Origin: Nocardiopsis sp. ATB16-24
GTDB taxonomy: Bacteria; Actinomycetota; Actinomycetes; Streptosporangiales; Streptosporangiaceae
Assembly: GCF_030271535.1 (NCBI RefSeq)
Contig: NZ_JASCXJ010000003.1
Coordinates: 310,001-374,000, forward strand
DNA: 64,000 bases
Reading direction: 5' to 3'
In this document: positions 37,568 to 46,654 of the stretch, in pieces
How the letters are laid out: each line of letters begins with the position of its first letter
Position numbering within the stretch: position 1 is the stretch's first letter
Program-made: the position numbers and the translations under genes
Notes under the pieces: model-generated
Told to the model about the DNA's origin: nothing
The model's input: only the letters and a program-made list of their open reading frames with translations
Database searches by the model: none

Positions 37568-38596
37568 ATGTGGCGATTCGGACGTAGACCTCGCAGGGCG
37601 GCGCGCACCCTTGACATCGCGGCGCTCCTGGTCCCGGAGGTGCCGGACGTCGATCCGGTGCTACGGGCCGCGTGCGAGGCGGTACGCGAGGGCGACGTCG
37701 ACGCCGGCCTCCCCCTGTTGGTGGAGAGCCGTGAGGATCCCGAGGTTCGTGCGCTGAGGGCCGCGGGGCTGGGACGGGCCGCGGCCGGCCGCCCCGAGGA
37801 GGTCGCCATGCTCGCCGAGCACGGCGCGGACCGGGCCGACGTCATGTTGTGGTCAGGCTACGCGCTTTTGTCGCGGGCGCTGGACGGACGGCCCCCGGTC
37901 CTCTCCAGCGCCGAACGCAAGGCCGCCTCCGGCACCCTGCACAAGGCGAAGGAGGCACTGGAGGCCGCGGCCGCACTGCGTCGCGACGACGCGGTGCCCT
38001 GGGAGGGCCTCCAGGCCGTCGCGCTCAGGCTGCTCGCCGACAGGGAGACTATGGACCGGCTCTGGCGCGAGACCGTCGCCCGGGCGCCCCACCTCTTCCC
38101 CGCCCACATGACCAGGGTCCGGGCGCTCGCGGCGGTCTCCACGGAGGCGATGGAGATGTTCGCCTTCGCCGGATCGGTCGCCGACACCGCCCCCACCGGC
38201 AGCCCCCTCCCTGCCGTGCTCGCGTTGGCGCACGCCGAGCACCTGAGCCGGGAGCGCGCGCGACTGAGGAGGGAGGGGAACATGGACTACATCGTGGATC
38301 TGGCCATGGGCCGTCTCCACGGTGAGAACGTCCAGGAACTGTTCTCCTTCGCCCGCGACTGGGTCGCCGAGGCCGTTCCCCACCCGCGGGACGCACAGGC
38401 GCACCACCTCTACGGCTGGGCCTTCCATCGGGCCGGGATGACCGAGGCCGCGCGCTGGCACCTGAGCGCCGTGGGCACGATCTCCTGTGAGCTGCCGTGG
38501 TCGCTCTTCGGCCACGCCCCGAGCGAGTCGGCCCGCGCCATGGGCGAGCTGGGCGTGGACCCGGGGCGGGCACCCGACGTCCCGCCGTCCTTCTGA
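37568..38596 (+). CDS. Hypothetical alpha-helical (TPR-like) protein
   Basis: A 342-residue soluble actinobacterial protein not recognised as a named family. It is almost all helix with Ala/Leu-rich pairs, for example KAKEALEAAAALRRDDAVPWEGLQA and HHLYGWAFHRAGMTEAARWHLSAVG, which look like degenerate tetratricopeptide repeats, so a protein-interaction role is possible. There is no signal or membrane segment. An ATG start follows the TRAP operon by 90 bases. The next gene starts 9 bases after its stop. Confidence 0.65.
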   Translation: MWRFGRRPRRAARTLDIAALLVPEVPDVDPVLRAACEAVREGDVDAGLPLLVESREDPEVRALRAAGLGRAAAGRPEEVAMLAEHGADRADVMLWSGYALLSRALDGRPPVLSSAERKAASGTLHKAKEALEAAAALRRDDAVPWEGLQAVALRLLADRETMDRLWRETVARAPHLFPAHMTRVRALAAVSTEAMEMFAFAGSVADTAPTGSPLPAVLALAHAEHLSRERARLRREGNMDYIVDLAMGRLHGENVQELFSFARDWVAEAVPHPRDAQAHHLYGWAFHRAGMTEAARWHLSAVGTISCELPWSLFGHAPSESARAMGELGVDPGRAPDVPPSF

Positions 38597-38605
38597 GGAA
38601 CCGGC

Positions 38606-39103
38606 GTGGTGAGTAGCCGTGCTCAGGCGCGCACGGCGCGTGGCCGGGATGCTCGTGTCATGAGCCACGTCTCCCACGTCCCCGTGTCCCGTCTCTTCCT
38701 GTCCGCCTCGGCCACCGCCCTCGTCGCCGTCTGCCTCGCCCACCTGGTCGGGTGGGGGGTCGGTGGGTACCTGCTCCTGTCCGATCCTGTCCCCGACGCG
38801 AACATCGGCGCCGGGCTGGCGCTGGTCCTGCTGCCGCTGCCCCTGGCGGCCGTGCTCGTCTGGCCCATGGCACTGCTCACACGGTTGCCCCGGCCGGGCG
38901 TGACCGCCCTGATCGCCGCGCCCCCGTACCTGGTCGTGTCCGGAGCCGTGTACCTGCTGTGGACCCGGGTCGAGGACCACACCGTTCCCGGAGCGTTAGG
39001 GGCGATCACGGGATCGGTGGGGGCCCTGGTGGTCGCCGAGGTGCTCGTCCTCACGTCCGTACTGGCCCTCACCACGTGGATCGTCCGGCGCCGCGACCGC
39101 TGA
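38606..39103 (+). CDS. Small integral membrane protein
   Basis: A 165-residue protein with four predicted transmembrane helices (around LFLSASATALVAVCLAHLVG, LALVLLPLPLAAVLVWPMALL, VTALIAAPPYLVVSGAVYLLW and ALVVAEVLVLTSVLALTTWIV). No family was recognised. The GTG start at 38606 has GAGGA 6 bases upstream; an ATG at 38660 would also leave all helices intact. It may be cotranscribed with the helical protein before it. Confidence 0.6.
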   Translation: MVSSRAQARTARGRDARVMSHVSHVPVSRLFLSASATALVAVCLAHLVGWGVGGYLLLSDPVPDANIGAGLALVLLPLPLAAVLVWPMALLTRLPRPGVTALIAAPPYLVVSGAVYLLWTRVEDHTVPGALGAITGSVGALVVAEVLVLTSVLALTTWIVRRRDR

Positions 39104-39187
39104 CGGGCCCCTCCCCGCCGGGAGCGGCCCGGCCCCCGGCGGGGAAAACACCTGGCCGCTTCCAGGTGTTTCGGACACAATGCACGG

Positions 39188-40729
39188 GTGCTACTGACGA
39201 TCACGACCACGACGAACCCGGCCACGGACCTCGGCTTCCTGCTGCACAAGCATCCCGACAGGGCGCAGAGCTTCGCGCAGAGCTTCGGGACCGCCCACGT
39301 CTTCTACCCCGAGGCGACGCGGGAGCGCTGCACCGCGGCGCTGTTGCTGGACGTCGACGCGCAGGCGCTGTTGCGTACACGCACGTCGGTGAGCACACCC
39401 GACCTCGCGCTCTCCCAGTACGTCAACGATCGCCCCTACGCCACGTCGTCGCTGTTCGCGGTGGCGCTGGGTCGGGTGATGCGCTCCGCTCTCAAGGGCA
39501 GGTGCGAGCGACGTCCCGCACTGGCGCGCACCCCCATCCCGTTGGAGCTGCGCATGCCGGCGGTGCCCTGCCGGGCCGGGGCCGACCGCGTCCGCGCCCT
39601 CTTCGAACCTCTGGGCTGGACGGTGGCGGCCGAACCGGTGCCGCTCGACCCGGGACTGCCCGGCTGGGGGGACTCCCACTACCTGTCGCTGACCCTCACC
39701 GGCACCGTGCGCCTGTCCGAGGCGCTCAACCACCTGTACGTGCTGTTGCCGGCCATGGACGGAACCAAGCACTACTGGGTGGACCGGAGCGAGATCGACA
39801 AACTGCTGCGTGCCGGGGGGCCGACCGGAGCGGAGACGAGCGGAGACGATGAGGACGACGGCGCCGTCGAAGCGCCCGGCTCCGAGACCGGCTGGCTCGT
39901 GGGCCACCCCGAGCGCGCCTGGATCACCCGCCGCTACCTCCACCGGAACGAAGGCCACGTCCGTACCGCCCTGGCCCGCCTCGCCCAGGCCGAGGGCCTG
40001 CCCGAGGACGAGGAACAGCACGACCCCGCCGTGGAGGAGGCGTCGACGGACGGAGGGCGGGACGAACGCGGAGCCTCACTGGCCGAGGAGCGCGCGGGGG
40101 CGGTCATGGCGGTGCTGCGGGCCGAGAAGGCCACCAGCGTCCTCGACCTGGGGTGCGGTTCGGGAAGGCTGCTGGAACGACTGGTGCGTGAGCCCTCCCT
40201 GGAACGGATCACCGGAGTGGACGTCAACGTCACCGCCCTCGAACACGCCCACCGCAGGCTGTGCCGGGGATGTGACCCGCGTGGGCGGGGCCACCACCGG
40301 CCCCTGTTCTCCGACGCCCGCGGCCGGGGCGGTCCGAACGCCGGGGCCACCCGGGCCGAACTGCTCGTGGGCTCGCTGGTCTACCGGGACAGACGTCTGC
40401 TCGGGTACGACGCCGCCGTCCTGATGGAGGTGATCGAGCACCTGGACCCCTCCCGGCTGCCCGCCATGGAGGAGAACGTGTTCGGGGAGGCCCGGCCCCG
40501 CGTGGTCGTGGTCACCACGCCCAACGCCGAGTACAACACCCACTACGAGGGGCTCGCCCACGGCTCGTTCCGGCACGGCGACCACCGTTTCGAGTGGTCA
40601 CGGGCCGAGTTCGCCCTGTGGACGGACCGGGTGGCCCGCACCTACGGCTACGACGTCCGACACCTGCCGGTGGGCCCCGAACATCCCGAGACCGGCGCCT
40701 CGACCCAGATGGGAGTCTTCACCCGATGA
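39188..40729 (+). CDS. hen1: 3'-terminal RNA ribose 2'-O-methyltransferase Hen1
   Basis: RNA-repair enzyme that 2'-O-methylates the 3'-terminal nucleotide of a cleaved RNA before ligation. The 513-residue protein begins with the bacterial Hen1 N-terminal domain (LTITTTTNPATDLGFLLHKHPDR, then SQYVNDRPYATSSLFAVALGR). The methyltransferase domain follows, with SAM motif VLDLGCGSGRLLERL near residue 318, the metal-binding EVIEHLDPSRLP and GDHRFEWSRAEF with the histidine ligands. A GTG start at 39188 fits the family start. The stop overlaps the start of pnkp (ATGA), which couples the two genes. Confidence 0.94.
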   Translation: MLLTITTTTNPATDLGFLLHKHPDRAQSFAQSFGTAHVFYPEATRERCTAALLLDVDAQALLRTRTSVSTPDLALSQYVNDRPYATSSLFAVALGRVMRSALKGRCERRPALARTPIPLELRMPAVPCRAGADRVRALFEPLGWTVAAEPVPLDPGLPGWGDSHYLSLTLTGTVRLSEALNHLYVLLPAMDGTKHYWVDRSEIDKLLRAGGPTGAETSGDDEDDGAVEAPGSETGWLVGHPERAWITRRYLHRNEGHVRTALARLAQAEGLPEDEEQHDPAVEEASTDGGRDERGASLAEERAGAVMAVLRAEKATSVLDLGCGSGRLLERLVREPSLERITGVDVNVTALEHAHRRLCRGCDPRGRGHHRPLFSDARGRGGPNAGATRAELLVGSLVYRDRRLLGYDAAVLMEVIEHLDPSRLPAMEENVFGEARPRVVVVTTPNAEYNTHYEGLAHGSFRHGDHRFEWSRAEFALWTDRVARTYGYDVRHLPVGPEHPETGASTQMGVFTR

Positions 40730-43320
40730 GCACGACAGAGAAGGCCGAAGCCACCGCGCCGCGCGTGCTCGGCGTGCCCGAGATGGGACTCGTCGTGCTC
40801 ATCGGCGTGTCCGGCGCGGGCAAGTCGACCTTCGCCGCCAGGCACTTCAAGCCCACCCAGGTCATCGGCTCCGACTACTGTCGGGGCCTGGTCAGCGACG
40901 ACGAGAACGACCAGTCGGCCAGTGCCGACGCGTTCTCCCTGCTGCACACCATCGTGGACATCCGTCTGCGCAGGGGACTGCTCACCGTCGTGGACGCCAC
41001 GAACGTGCAGCCCAAGGCACGCGCGCAGCTGGTGCGCATCGCCAAGGACAACGACGTGTTGTCCACCGCGATCGTGCTGGACGTCCCCGAGGCCCTGGCC
41101 AGGGAGCGCAACCGTGACCGACCCGACCGGGACTTCGGCGACCACGTCATCCGGCGACAGCGGCGTGACCTGCGCCAAGGTCTCAAACGACTTCCCCGTG
41201 AGGGTTTCCGCAAGGTCCACGTGCTGCGGGGGGTGGAGGAGATCGACACCGCCGTCATCGCCCTGGAACGCGCCTGGCCGGACAGGCGCGAGCTGACCGG
41301 ACCGTTCGACATCGTCGGGGACGTCCACGGCTGCCGCGAGGAACTGGAGGAACTGCTCGGCGAGCTCGGTTACGTGTTCTCCCGGGACGACCAGGAGCGT
41401 GCGGTCGGAGCGCGCCACCCCGAGGGCCGTACCGCGGTGTTCGTCGGCGATCTCGTGGACCGTGGCCCGGACAGCCCCGGGGTGCTGCGTCTGGTCATGG
41501 GCATGGTCGCCGACGGCGACGCCCTCTGCGTGCCGGGGAACCACGAGAACAAGCTCGTCCGGGCACTGAAGGGGGCCGATGTCCGGTTGACGCACGGTCT
41601 GGCCGAGACTATGGAACAGCTGGGACGGGAGAGCGAGGAGTTCCGTGAGCGCGTGCTCGCCTTCTGCGACGGGCTGGTCAGCCACCTCGTCCTGGACGGG
41701 GGCAGGCTGGTCGTCGCGCACGCCGGACTCAAGGAGGAGTACCACGGGCGTGCCTCCGGTCGTGTGCGCTCCTTCGCCCTGTACGGCCAGACCACCGGGG
41801 AGACCGACGAGTACGGGCTTCCGGTCCGGCTGCCGTGGGCGCGCGAGTACCGGGGGAGGGCGGCCGTGGTCCACGGCCACACGCCGATGGTCAAGGCCGA
41901 GTGGCTCAACAACACCCTCTGCCTGGACACCGGCTGCGTGTTCGGCGGAAAGCTCACCGCCCTGCGCTATCCCGAGCGGGAACTGGTGGAGGTGGCGGCC
42001 CACCGGACCTGGTACGAACCCGCCAGGCCCTTGGTGGAGGAGACGACGCGGGAGGCGGGTGGGCGCCCGGACGTCACCGTGGACATCACCGACGTCGGCG
42101 TCGGTGGCCCCCGCACCGGACTGGAGGTCCGGACGAGGTACGGGATCGTGCGCATCGACGCGGGCGGCACCCTGGCCGCCTTGGAGGCGATGAGCCGTTT
42201 CGCGGTCGATCCGCGCTGGCTGCCGTACCTGCCGCCCACCATGGCGCCCGCGCCGACCTCGGCCGAGCCGGGGCTGCTGGAACACCCCTCCGAGGCGTTC
42301 GCCTCCTACCGAGGAGCCGGCGTGGGCGAGGTCGTGTGCCAGGAGAAGCACATGGGCTCGCGCGCCGTGGTCGTGTTGTGCCGTGACGAGGCCGCCGCCG
42401 AACGCAGGTTCGTCCCCGGGGAACGAGGGGTCGTGTACACCCGGACCGGGCGGCCCTTCTTCGACGACCCCGTGCTCCAGGGAGAGGTGGTGGACCGGCT
42501 CAGGCACGCGGTCACCGAAGCCGGACTGTGGGACCGTCTGGGCACCGACTGGATCGCCCTGGACGGGGAGATGCTGCCGTGGTCGGCCAAGGCCCGGTCC
42601 CTGATCCGCGATCAGTACGCGTCGGTGGGCGCCGCCGCCCGCGCCGCGCTGCCCGCCGCCGGTCTCGCGCTGGCCGCCGCGGCCGAGCGGGGCGTGCGGG
42701 TGGAGGAACTGGTGGACAAGGTCGCGCGCCGCACGGCGCAGACCGAGGAGTTCAGCCGGGTCTACCGACGTCACTCCTGGGACACCGACGGCACGGCCGG
42801 GCTTCGGTACGCGCCGTTCATGGTGCTGGCCTCCGAGGGCAGGGAGTACGGCGACGCCGACCATCTGTGGCACATGGCGATCGCCGAGAAGCTGGCCGAG
42901 GCCGACGGCCTGATCCGACCCACCCGCTACCGCGTGGTGGACACCACCGACCCGGCCGCGTGCGCCTCCGCCACCGACTGGTGGACCGCACTGGTCTCGG
43001 CCGGAGGTGAGGGGATGGTGGTCAAACCGGTCCTGGGCGCACGCGCCGAGGGGCCCAAGGGTCTGGTCCAGCCGGGGCTGAAGGTGCGCGGTCCCGAGTA
43101 CCTGCGGATCGTCTACGGCCCCGACTACACCGATCCGGAGCGGATGGAGGTCCTCAAGGACCGCGGGCTCGGCCGCAAGAGAGGGCTGGCCATGCGCGAG
43201 CACAAGCTGGGTCTGGAGGCGCTGAGCAGGCACGCCGCCGGAGAACCGTTGTGGCGTGTCCACGAACCGGTGTTCGGTGTGCTGGCCCTGGAGTCGGAAC
43301 CGGTCGACCCCCGCCTGTAG
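40726..43320 (+). CDS. pnkp: Polynucleotide kinase-phosphatase (Pnkp), RNA repair
   Basis: Trifunctional RNA end-healing and sealing enzyme of 864 residues. The 5' kinase domain has the P-loop GVSGAGKST at 27-35 (K33). The binuclear metallophosphatase starts at about 195 (GDVHGCREELEELLG) and has GDLVDRGPDSPG and PGNHENK. The C-terminal adenylyltransferase (ligase-like) domain has its nucleotidyl lysine at K541 in EKHMGSR and later GEGMVVKP. With Hen1 it forms the bacterial Pnkp/Hen1 complex that mends RNAs cut by ribotoxins in a way that blocks a second cut. A strong convergent terminator follows. Confidence 0.95.
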   Translation: MSTTEKAEATAPRVLGVPEMGLVVLIGVSGAGKSTFAARHFKPTQVIGSDYCRGLVSDDENDQSASADAFSLLHTIVDIRLRRGLLTVVDATNVQPKARAQLVRIAKDNDVLSTAIVLDVPEALARERNRDRPDRDFGDHVIRRQRRDLRQGLKRLPREGFRKVHVLRGVEEIDTAVIALERAWPDRRELTGPFDIVGDVHGCREELEELLGELGYVFSRDDQERAVGARHPEGRTAVFVGDLVDRGPDSPGVLRLVMGMVADGDALCVPGNHENKLVRALKGADVRLTHGLAETMEQLGRESEEFRERVLAFCDGLVSHLVLDGGRLVVAHAGLKEEYHGRASGRVRSFALYGQTTGETDEYGLPVRLPWAREYRGRAAVVHGHTPMVKAEWLNNTLCLDTGCVFGGKLTALRYPERELVEVAAHRTWYEPARPLVEETTREAGGRPDVTVDITDVGVGGPRTGLEVRTRYGIVRIDAGGTLAALEAMSRFAVDPRWLPYLPPTMAPAPTSAEPGLLEHPSEAFASYRGAGVGEVVCQEKHMGSRAVVVLCRDEAAAERRFVPGERGVVYTRTGRPFFDDPVLQGEVVDRLRHAVTEAGLWDRLGTDWIALDGEMLPWSAKARSLIRDQYASVGAAARAALPAAGLALAAAAERGVRVEELVDKVARRTAQTEEFSRVYRRHSWDTDGTAGLRYAPFMVLASEGREYGDADHLWHMAIAEKLAEADGLIRPTRYRVVDTTDPAACASATDWWTALVSAGGEGMVVKPVLGARAEGPKGLVQPGLKVRGPEYLRIVYGPDYTDPERMEVLKDRGLGRKRGLAMREHKLGLEALSRHAAGEPLWRVHEPVFGVLALESEPVDPRL

Positions 43321-43325
43321 GGGCG

Positions 43326-43368
43326 GGTGGCGGGGCCCACGCGCGACCTCCGCGTGGGCCCCGCCACC
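43326..43368. terminator. Bidirectional terminator
   Basis: An 18-bp perfect stem (43326-43343 with 43351-43368) has a 7-base loop between the convergent pnkp and the ABC permease genes. Confidence 0.8.
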
Positions 43369-43445
43369 GTCGCACGTCCCCAGGCCCCGCGCGCCGCGCG
43401 CGGCTTCCCGCCCGAGGGGACGGCCGAACGCCTCCGTGACCGGTG

Positions 43446-44201
43446 TCAGCGCACGTCCATCCGGCGCAGTGCCGTCGCGCCCAGCACCCACAGGAGGAGG
43501 GCGGACGACAGCGACGCGGCCACGATGGCGGCGACCGTCGGCAGGTCGAGGCCTCCCGCGTCGGAGAGGGCCGTGCTACCGAGGTTGAGCGTCATGCTGA
43601 CCAGAGCCTGGGGGACGAGGTGAGGGAGCACCCCGCCGACACCGGAGAGGAGGACACCGACCCCGGCGACACAGCCCAGCAGACCCAGGGCCACGGGCAC
43701 GGCGAAGGAACGGATCAGCATCGACAGGCCGGACTGGAGGGCCACGACCGGCAGCGCGGCGACGACGCCCAGCAACGCCGCGGCGACACTGTGCCAGGGC
43801 GGCCATCCGTCCAGGCCCAGGACGAGCCTGCCGGTCAGTACCACCAGCGAGAGCAGGACGGACTGCATGGCCCAGACCATCAGGGCGAGGGCGGCGAGTT
43901 TGGCGCCCACGATCCGGAAGGCCCGGGCGGGTGTGGCCATGAGCAGGTTCCAGTTGTGGCCGCGGTGCTCCATGCGCCACGCGGCCGACGCCATCACCGC
44001 GACGCCCATCGACATGAAGAACAGGCCGTAGAAGAGCACGACCTGCGACCAGTAGGAACTCCATCCGGACGACAGCGCCTCCTGGTTGCCGCCGTAGTTG
44101 ACGGTTCCTGTGATGACCGCGAGCAGCGGCAGGACCACGGCCACGATCCACAGCGACGAACGCCGCAACTTGGTCAGCTCGGCCAGGACCATCCCCCTCA
44201 T
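43446..44201 (-). CDS. ABC-2 type permease, lantibiotic-immunity-like (LanG/E type), second subunit
   Basis: A 251-residue permease with six hydrophobic helices. It begins MRGMVLAELTKLRRSSLWIVAVVLPLLAVITG and contains WRMEHRGHNWNLLMATPARAFRIVGAKL, the pattern of SpaE/MutE-like permeases in peptide-antibiotic self-protection exporters. The ATG overlaps the stop of the upstream permease (ATGA). It is the last gene of a five-gene minus-strand run: kinase, regulator, ATPase, two permeases. Confidence 0.8.
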   Translation of the reverse strand: MRGMVLAELTKLRRSSLWIVAVVLPLLAVITGTVNYGGNQEALSSGWSSYWSQVVLFYGLFFMSMGVAVMASAAWRMEHRGHNWNLLMATPARAFRIVGAKLAALALMVWAMQSVLLSLVVLTGRLVLGLDGWPPWHSVAAALLGVVAALPVVALQSGLSMLIRSFAVPVALGLLGCVAGVGVLLSGVGGVLPHLVPQALVSMTLNLGSTALSDAGGLDLPTVAAIVAASLSSALLLWVLGATALRRMDVR

Positions 44202-44950
44202 ACCTCCCTCCCGTCCAGACGCCGGACGGCGACACCGAACAGGACCACCACGACCAGCAGGAACGCGGCCGACCAGCCGTACCCGGGAGTGACCGCGAGG
44301 AAGCCCTCCTCGCCCATGCCCAGCGGGGAGATGACCGCGTAGTGGCCCCAGGGCAGCACCCGGGCCAGGGCCGGCGGCATCAGCAGGGAGAACACCCCGC
44401 AGAACGCGCCGAGCATCCCGGTGGCCAGCCCGACGAGCTGGTTCTCCACCCGTGCGGCCAGCCACACGTGCAGACACAGAAGGGCCAGGTCCACCAGCAA
44501 CAGGCGGACCGCGTACCCGGCCCACATCCCGGGTGACGGTGGCACGGTGATCCCGGCGGCCAGACCCGCCATGACGATCAGGGCGGTCTGGACGGACACC
44601 GCCACCGCCAGGAGCAGCCCCAGCACCACGACCTTGGCACGGCACAGCAGTCCGGGACCGAAACCGGCCACCCGCGACAGCGTCCACCCCTGGCCCTGGT
44701 GCTCCACGTCGACCTGTCTGCCGGCGAGCACCGCCACCAGGATGGGGGAGATCAGGGCCGCCACCATGACGTAGCCCATGAGGAGCCTCTCCCACGGCTG
44801 GGCGTCCGGATCGTCGAAACCGGCCCGCGCGGTGTCCGACATCAGACTCGCGCAGGTGAGGGCGACGATGGCGGCCACCATGACCGCGCACACGGTCCCG
44901 ACCCGCAGCCCGCGCATCTTCCGTAGTTCCAGGACCAGCGCCGTCGACAT
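44198..44950 (-). CDS. ABC-2 type permease, first subunit
   Basis: A 250-residue membrane protein with six helices, starting MSTALVLELRKMRGLRVGTVCAVMVAAIVALTC. VDVEHQGQGWTLSRVAGFGPGLLCRAKVVVLG corresponds to the same motif region as its partner. The ATG at 44950 overlaps the ATPase stop by one base (TGATG), so the two are translationally coupled. It acts as a heterodimer with the neighbouring permease. Confidence 0.8.
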   Translation of the reverse strand: MSTALVLELRKMRGLRVGTVCAVMVAAIVALTCASLMSDTARAGFDDPDAQPWERLLMGYVMVAALISPILVAVLAGRQVDVEHQGQGWTLSRVAGFGPGLLCRAKVVVLGLLLAVAVSVQTALIVMAGLAAGITVPPSPGMWAGYAVRLLLVDLALLCLHVWLAARVENQLVGLATGMLGAFCGVFSLLMPPALARVLPWGHYAVISPLGMGEEGFLAVTPGYGWSAAFLLVVVVLFGVAVRRLDGREV

Positions 44951-45849
44951 CACACCAGCCCCTCACGGCCGGTGAGGTCCATGAAGACCTCTTCCAGGGT
45001 CTGCTGGACGCGACGTACGCCGTGGATGGGAACGCCGCCCTCCACCAGGCGCCGGACGAGGGCGGCCGTGTCCTCGTCGTCGAACCCGGACAGGCGTATG
45101 CCCCGCTCCGCGCGTACCGCGGGCACACCCAAGGCGAGGGCTCGCTCGGGTTCGGGAGTGTCCACGAGCAGGTCGGGGAGGCTGCGGTCGAACAGTTCGG
45201 CCCGCGTGCCCTGGAAGATCAACCTTCCCCGGCCGAGGATGCCCAGCACCGACGCCGTCCTGTCGATCTCGTCGAGCAGGTGGCTGGAGACCATGACGGT
45301 GGTGCCGTTCGCCGCCAGGGACACCAGCAGCTCACGGATCTCCTCGATGCCCGCCGGGTCCAGGCCGTTGGTGGGCTCGTCCAGGACCAGCAGACGCGGT
45401 TCCCGCGCCAGGGCCATCGCGATGCCCAGGCGCTGCTTCATGCCCAACGAGTAGGCCCGGACCGGCTTGGTCATGTGCTCCTGGAGACGCACGGTGGAGA
45501 CGGCACGGGAGATCTGTCGGTCGTCGAGTCCGAGCATCCGTTGGACGATCGCCATGTTCTCCCGTCCGGTGAGGTGGGCGTATCCGGGGGGAGCCTCGAT
45601 GAGGGAGCCGACCTTCCTCAGCAGGTCGGGGCGCGTGTCCCGGTTCATCGGCCGGCCGAAGAGGTGGATCTGCCCTCGGCTGGGCCGGACCAGCGACAGC
45701 AGCATCTTCATGGTGGTCGACTTGCCCGACCCGTTGGGTCCGAGAAAGCCGTACACCGAGCCCCGCGGCACCCGTAGGTCGAGGTCGTCCACGACCGTGC
45801 GGGAACCGTAGGTCTTCGTGAGGCGATGGGTGGTGATGATGTCGTCCAT
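44950..45849 (-). CDS. ABC transporter ATP-binding protein, BcrA/LanF-like
   Basis: ATPase subunit of 299 residues driving the two permeases. It has Walker A FLGPNGSGKST near residue 40, the signature YSLGMKQRLGIAMAL, Walker B LLVLDEPTNGLDPAG and the H-loop MVSSHLLDEI. The C-terminal ~80 residues vary, as in lantibiotic or bacitracin-type exporters. The ATG at 45849 gives the family start MDDIITTHRLTKTYG. A gap of 109 bases separates it from the regulator gene upstream. Confidence 0.88.
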   Translation of the reverse strand: MDDIITTHRLTKTYGSRTVVDDLDLRVPRGSVYGFLGPNGSGKSTTMKMLLSLVRPSRGQIHLFGRPMNRDTRPDLLRKVGSLIEAPPGYAHLTGRENMAIVQRMLGLDDRQISRAVSTVRLQEHMTKPVRAYSLGMKQRLGIAMALAREPRLLVLDEPTNGLDPAGIEEIRELLVSLAANGTTVMVSSHLLDEIDRTASVLGILGRGRLIFQGTRAELFDRSLPDLLVDTPEPERALALGVPAVRAERGIRLSGFDDEDTAALVRRLVEGGVPIHGVRRVQQTLEEVFMDLTGREGLV

Positions 45850-45958
45850 GCGGCTCCTTTCCCTCGCAGAGCCTGGGGCACGGCACCCGGGGAGGACATC
45901 GTGCCGGGGGACGAAGAGGACGGTCCCACCGTGGTGTGAGGGGAGCGGGGGCCTTCGC

Positions 45959-46654
45959 TCAGGCCTCCCGGAGCAGGTCCTGACGATCCACCAGCCCGGC
46001 CCGGAACGCGAACAACACCGCCTGGACCCGGTCACGGGAGCCCGTCTTGGCCAGCACGTGTCCGACGTGGGTCTTGACCGTGGGCATGGACAGCACGAGA
46101 CGCTCGCAGATCTCGGTGTTGGAGTGGCCGAGCGCCATGGCGACCAGGACCTCCCGCTCGCGCGGGGTCAACGACTCCACGGCCCGGCGGAGATGCCCAC
46201 GCGGGGGTCCGGGGTGGGGGTAGGCGCCGCCGAGCAGCGGGCGCACGTGCGTGAGCAGTCTTCGTGTGGAACTGGCGGAGATGACGGAGTCGCCGCGATG
46301 GACGGTGCGCACGGCCTCCAGCAACTCCTCCGGAGGGGTGTTCTTGAGCAGGAACCCCGCGGCCCCGGCCTCCACGCCCTCGATCACGTACTCGTCGGTG
46401 TCGAAGGTGGTCAGGATGACGATGCGGCACTCCGCGCCCGAGGAGACGAGGGTGCGCGTGGCGCTCAGCCCGTCCGTACCGGGCATTTGGACGTCCATGA
46501 GCAGGACGTCGACGGGATCGGCGCGCTGGTGGGCGACGGCCTGCTCCCCGTCCTCCGCCCGCCAGGCGACGGTCAGATCCGGCTGGGAGTCGATCACCAT
46601 CGCCACACCGGCCGTGAACAGCACCTGGTCGTCGGCCAGACCCACACGGATCAC
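45959..46654 (-). CDS. NarL/LuxR-type response regulator
   Basis: A 231-residue regulator with receiver residues D8/D9 and phosphoacceptor D54 in LLMDVQMPGTDG. A LuxR-type helix-turn-helix follows (LTPREREVLVAMALGHSNTEICERLVLSMPTVKTHVGHVLAKTG). A GTG at 46654 overlaps the kinase stop (GTGA). It most likely controls the ABC exporter genes that follow. Confidence 0.92.
   Translation of the reverse strand: MIRVGLADDQVLFTAGVAMVIDSQPDLTVAWRAEDGEQAVAHQRADPVDVLLMDVQMPGTDGLSATRTLVSSGAECRIVILTTFDTDEYVIEGVEAGAAGFLLKNTPPEELLEAVRTVHRGDSVISASSTRRLLTHVRPLLGGAYPHPGPPRGHLRRAVESLTPREREVLVAMALGHSNTEICERLVLSMPTVKTHVGHVLAKTGSRDRVQAVLFAFRAGLVDRQDLLREA

Noticed and set aside
40648..43491. A very long open frame on the minus strand opposite pnkp (over 900 codons)
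   Set aside because: High G+C leaves the antisense frames of real genes open. Its translation is Gly/Val/His-rich with no domain, while pnkp on the plus strand has every catalytic motif.
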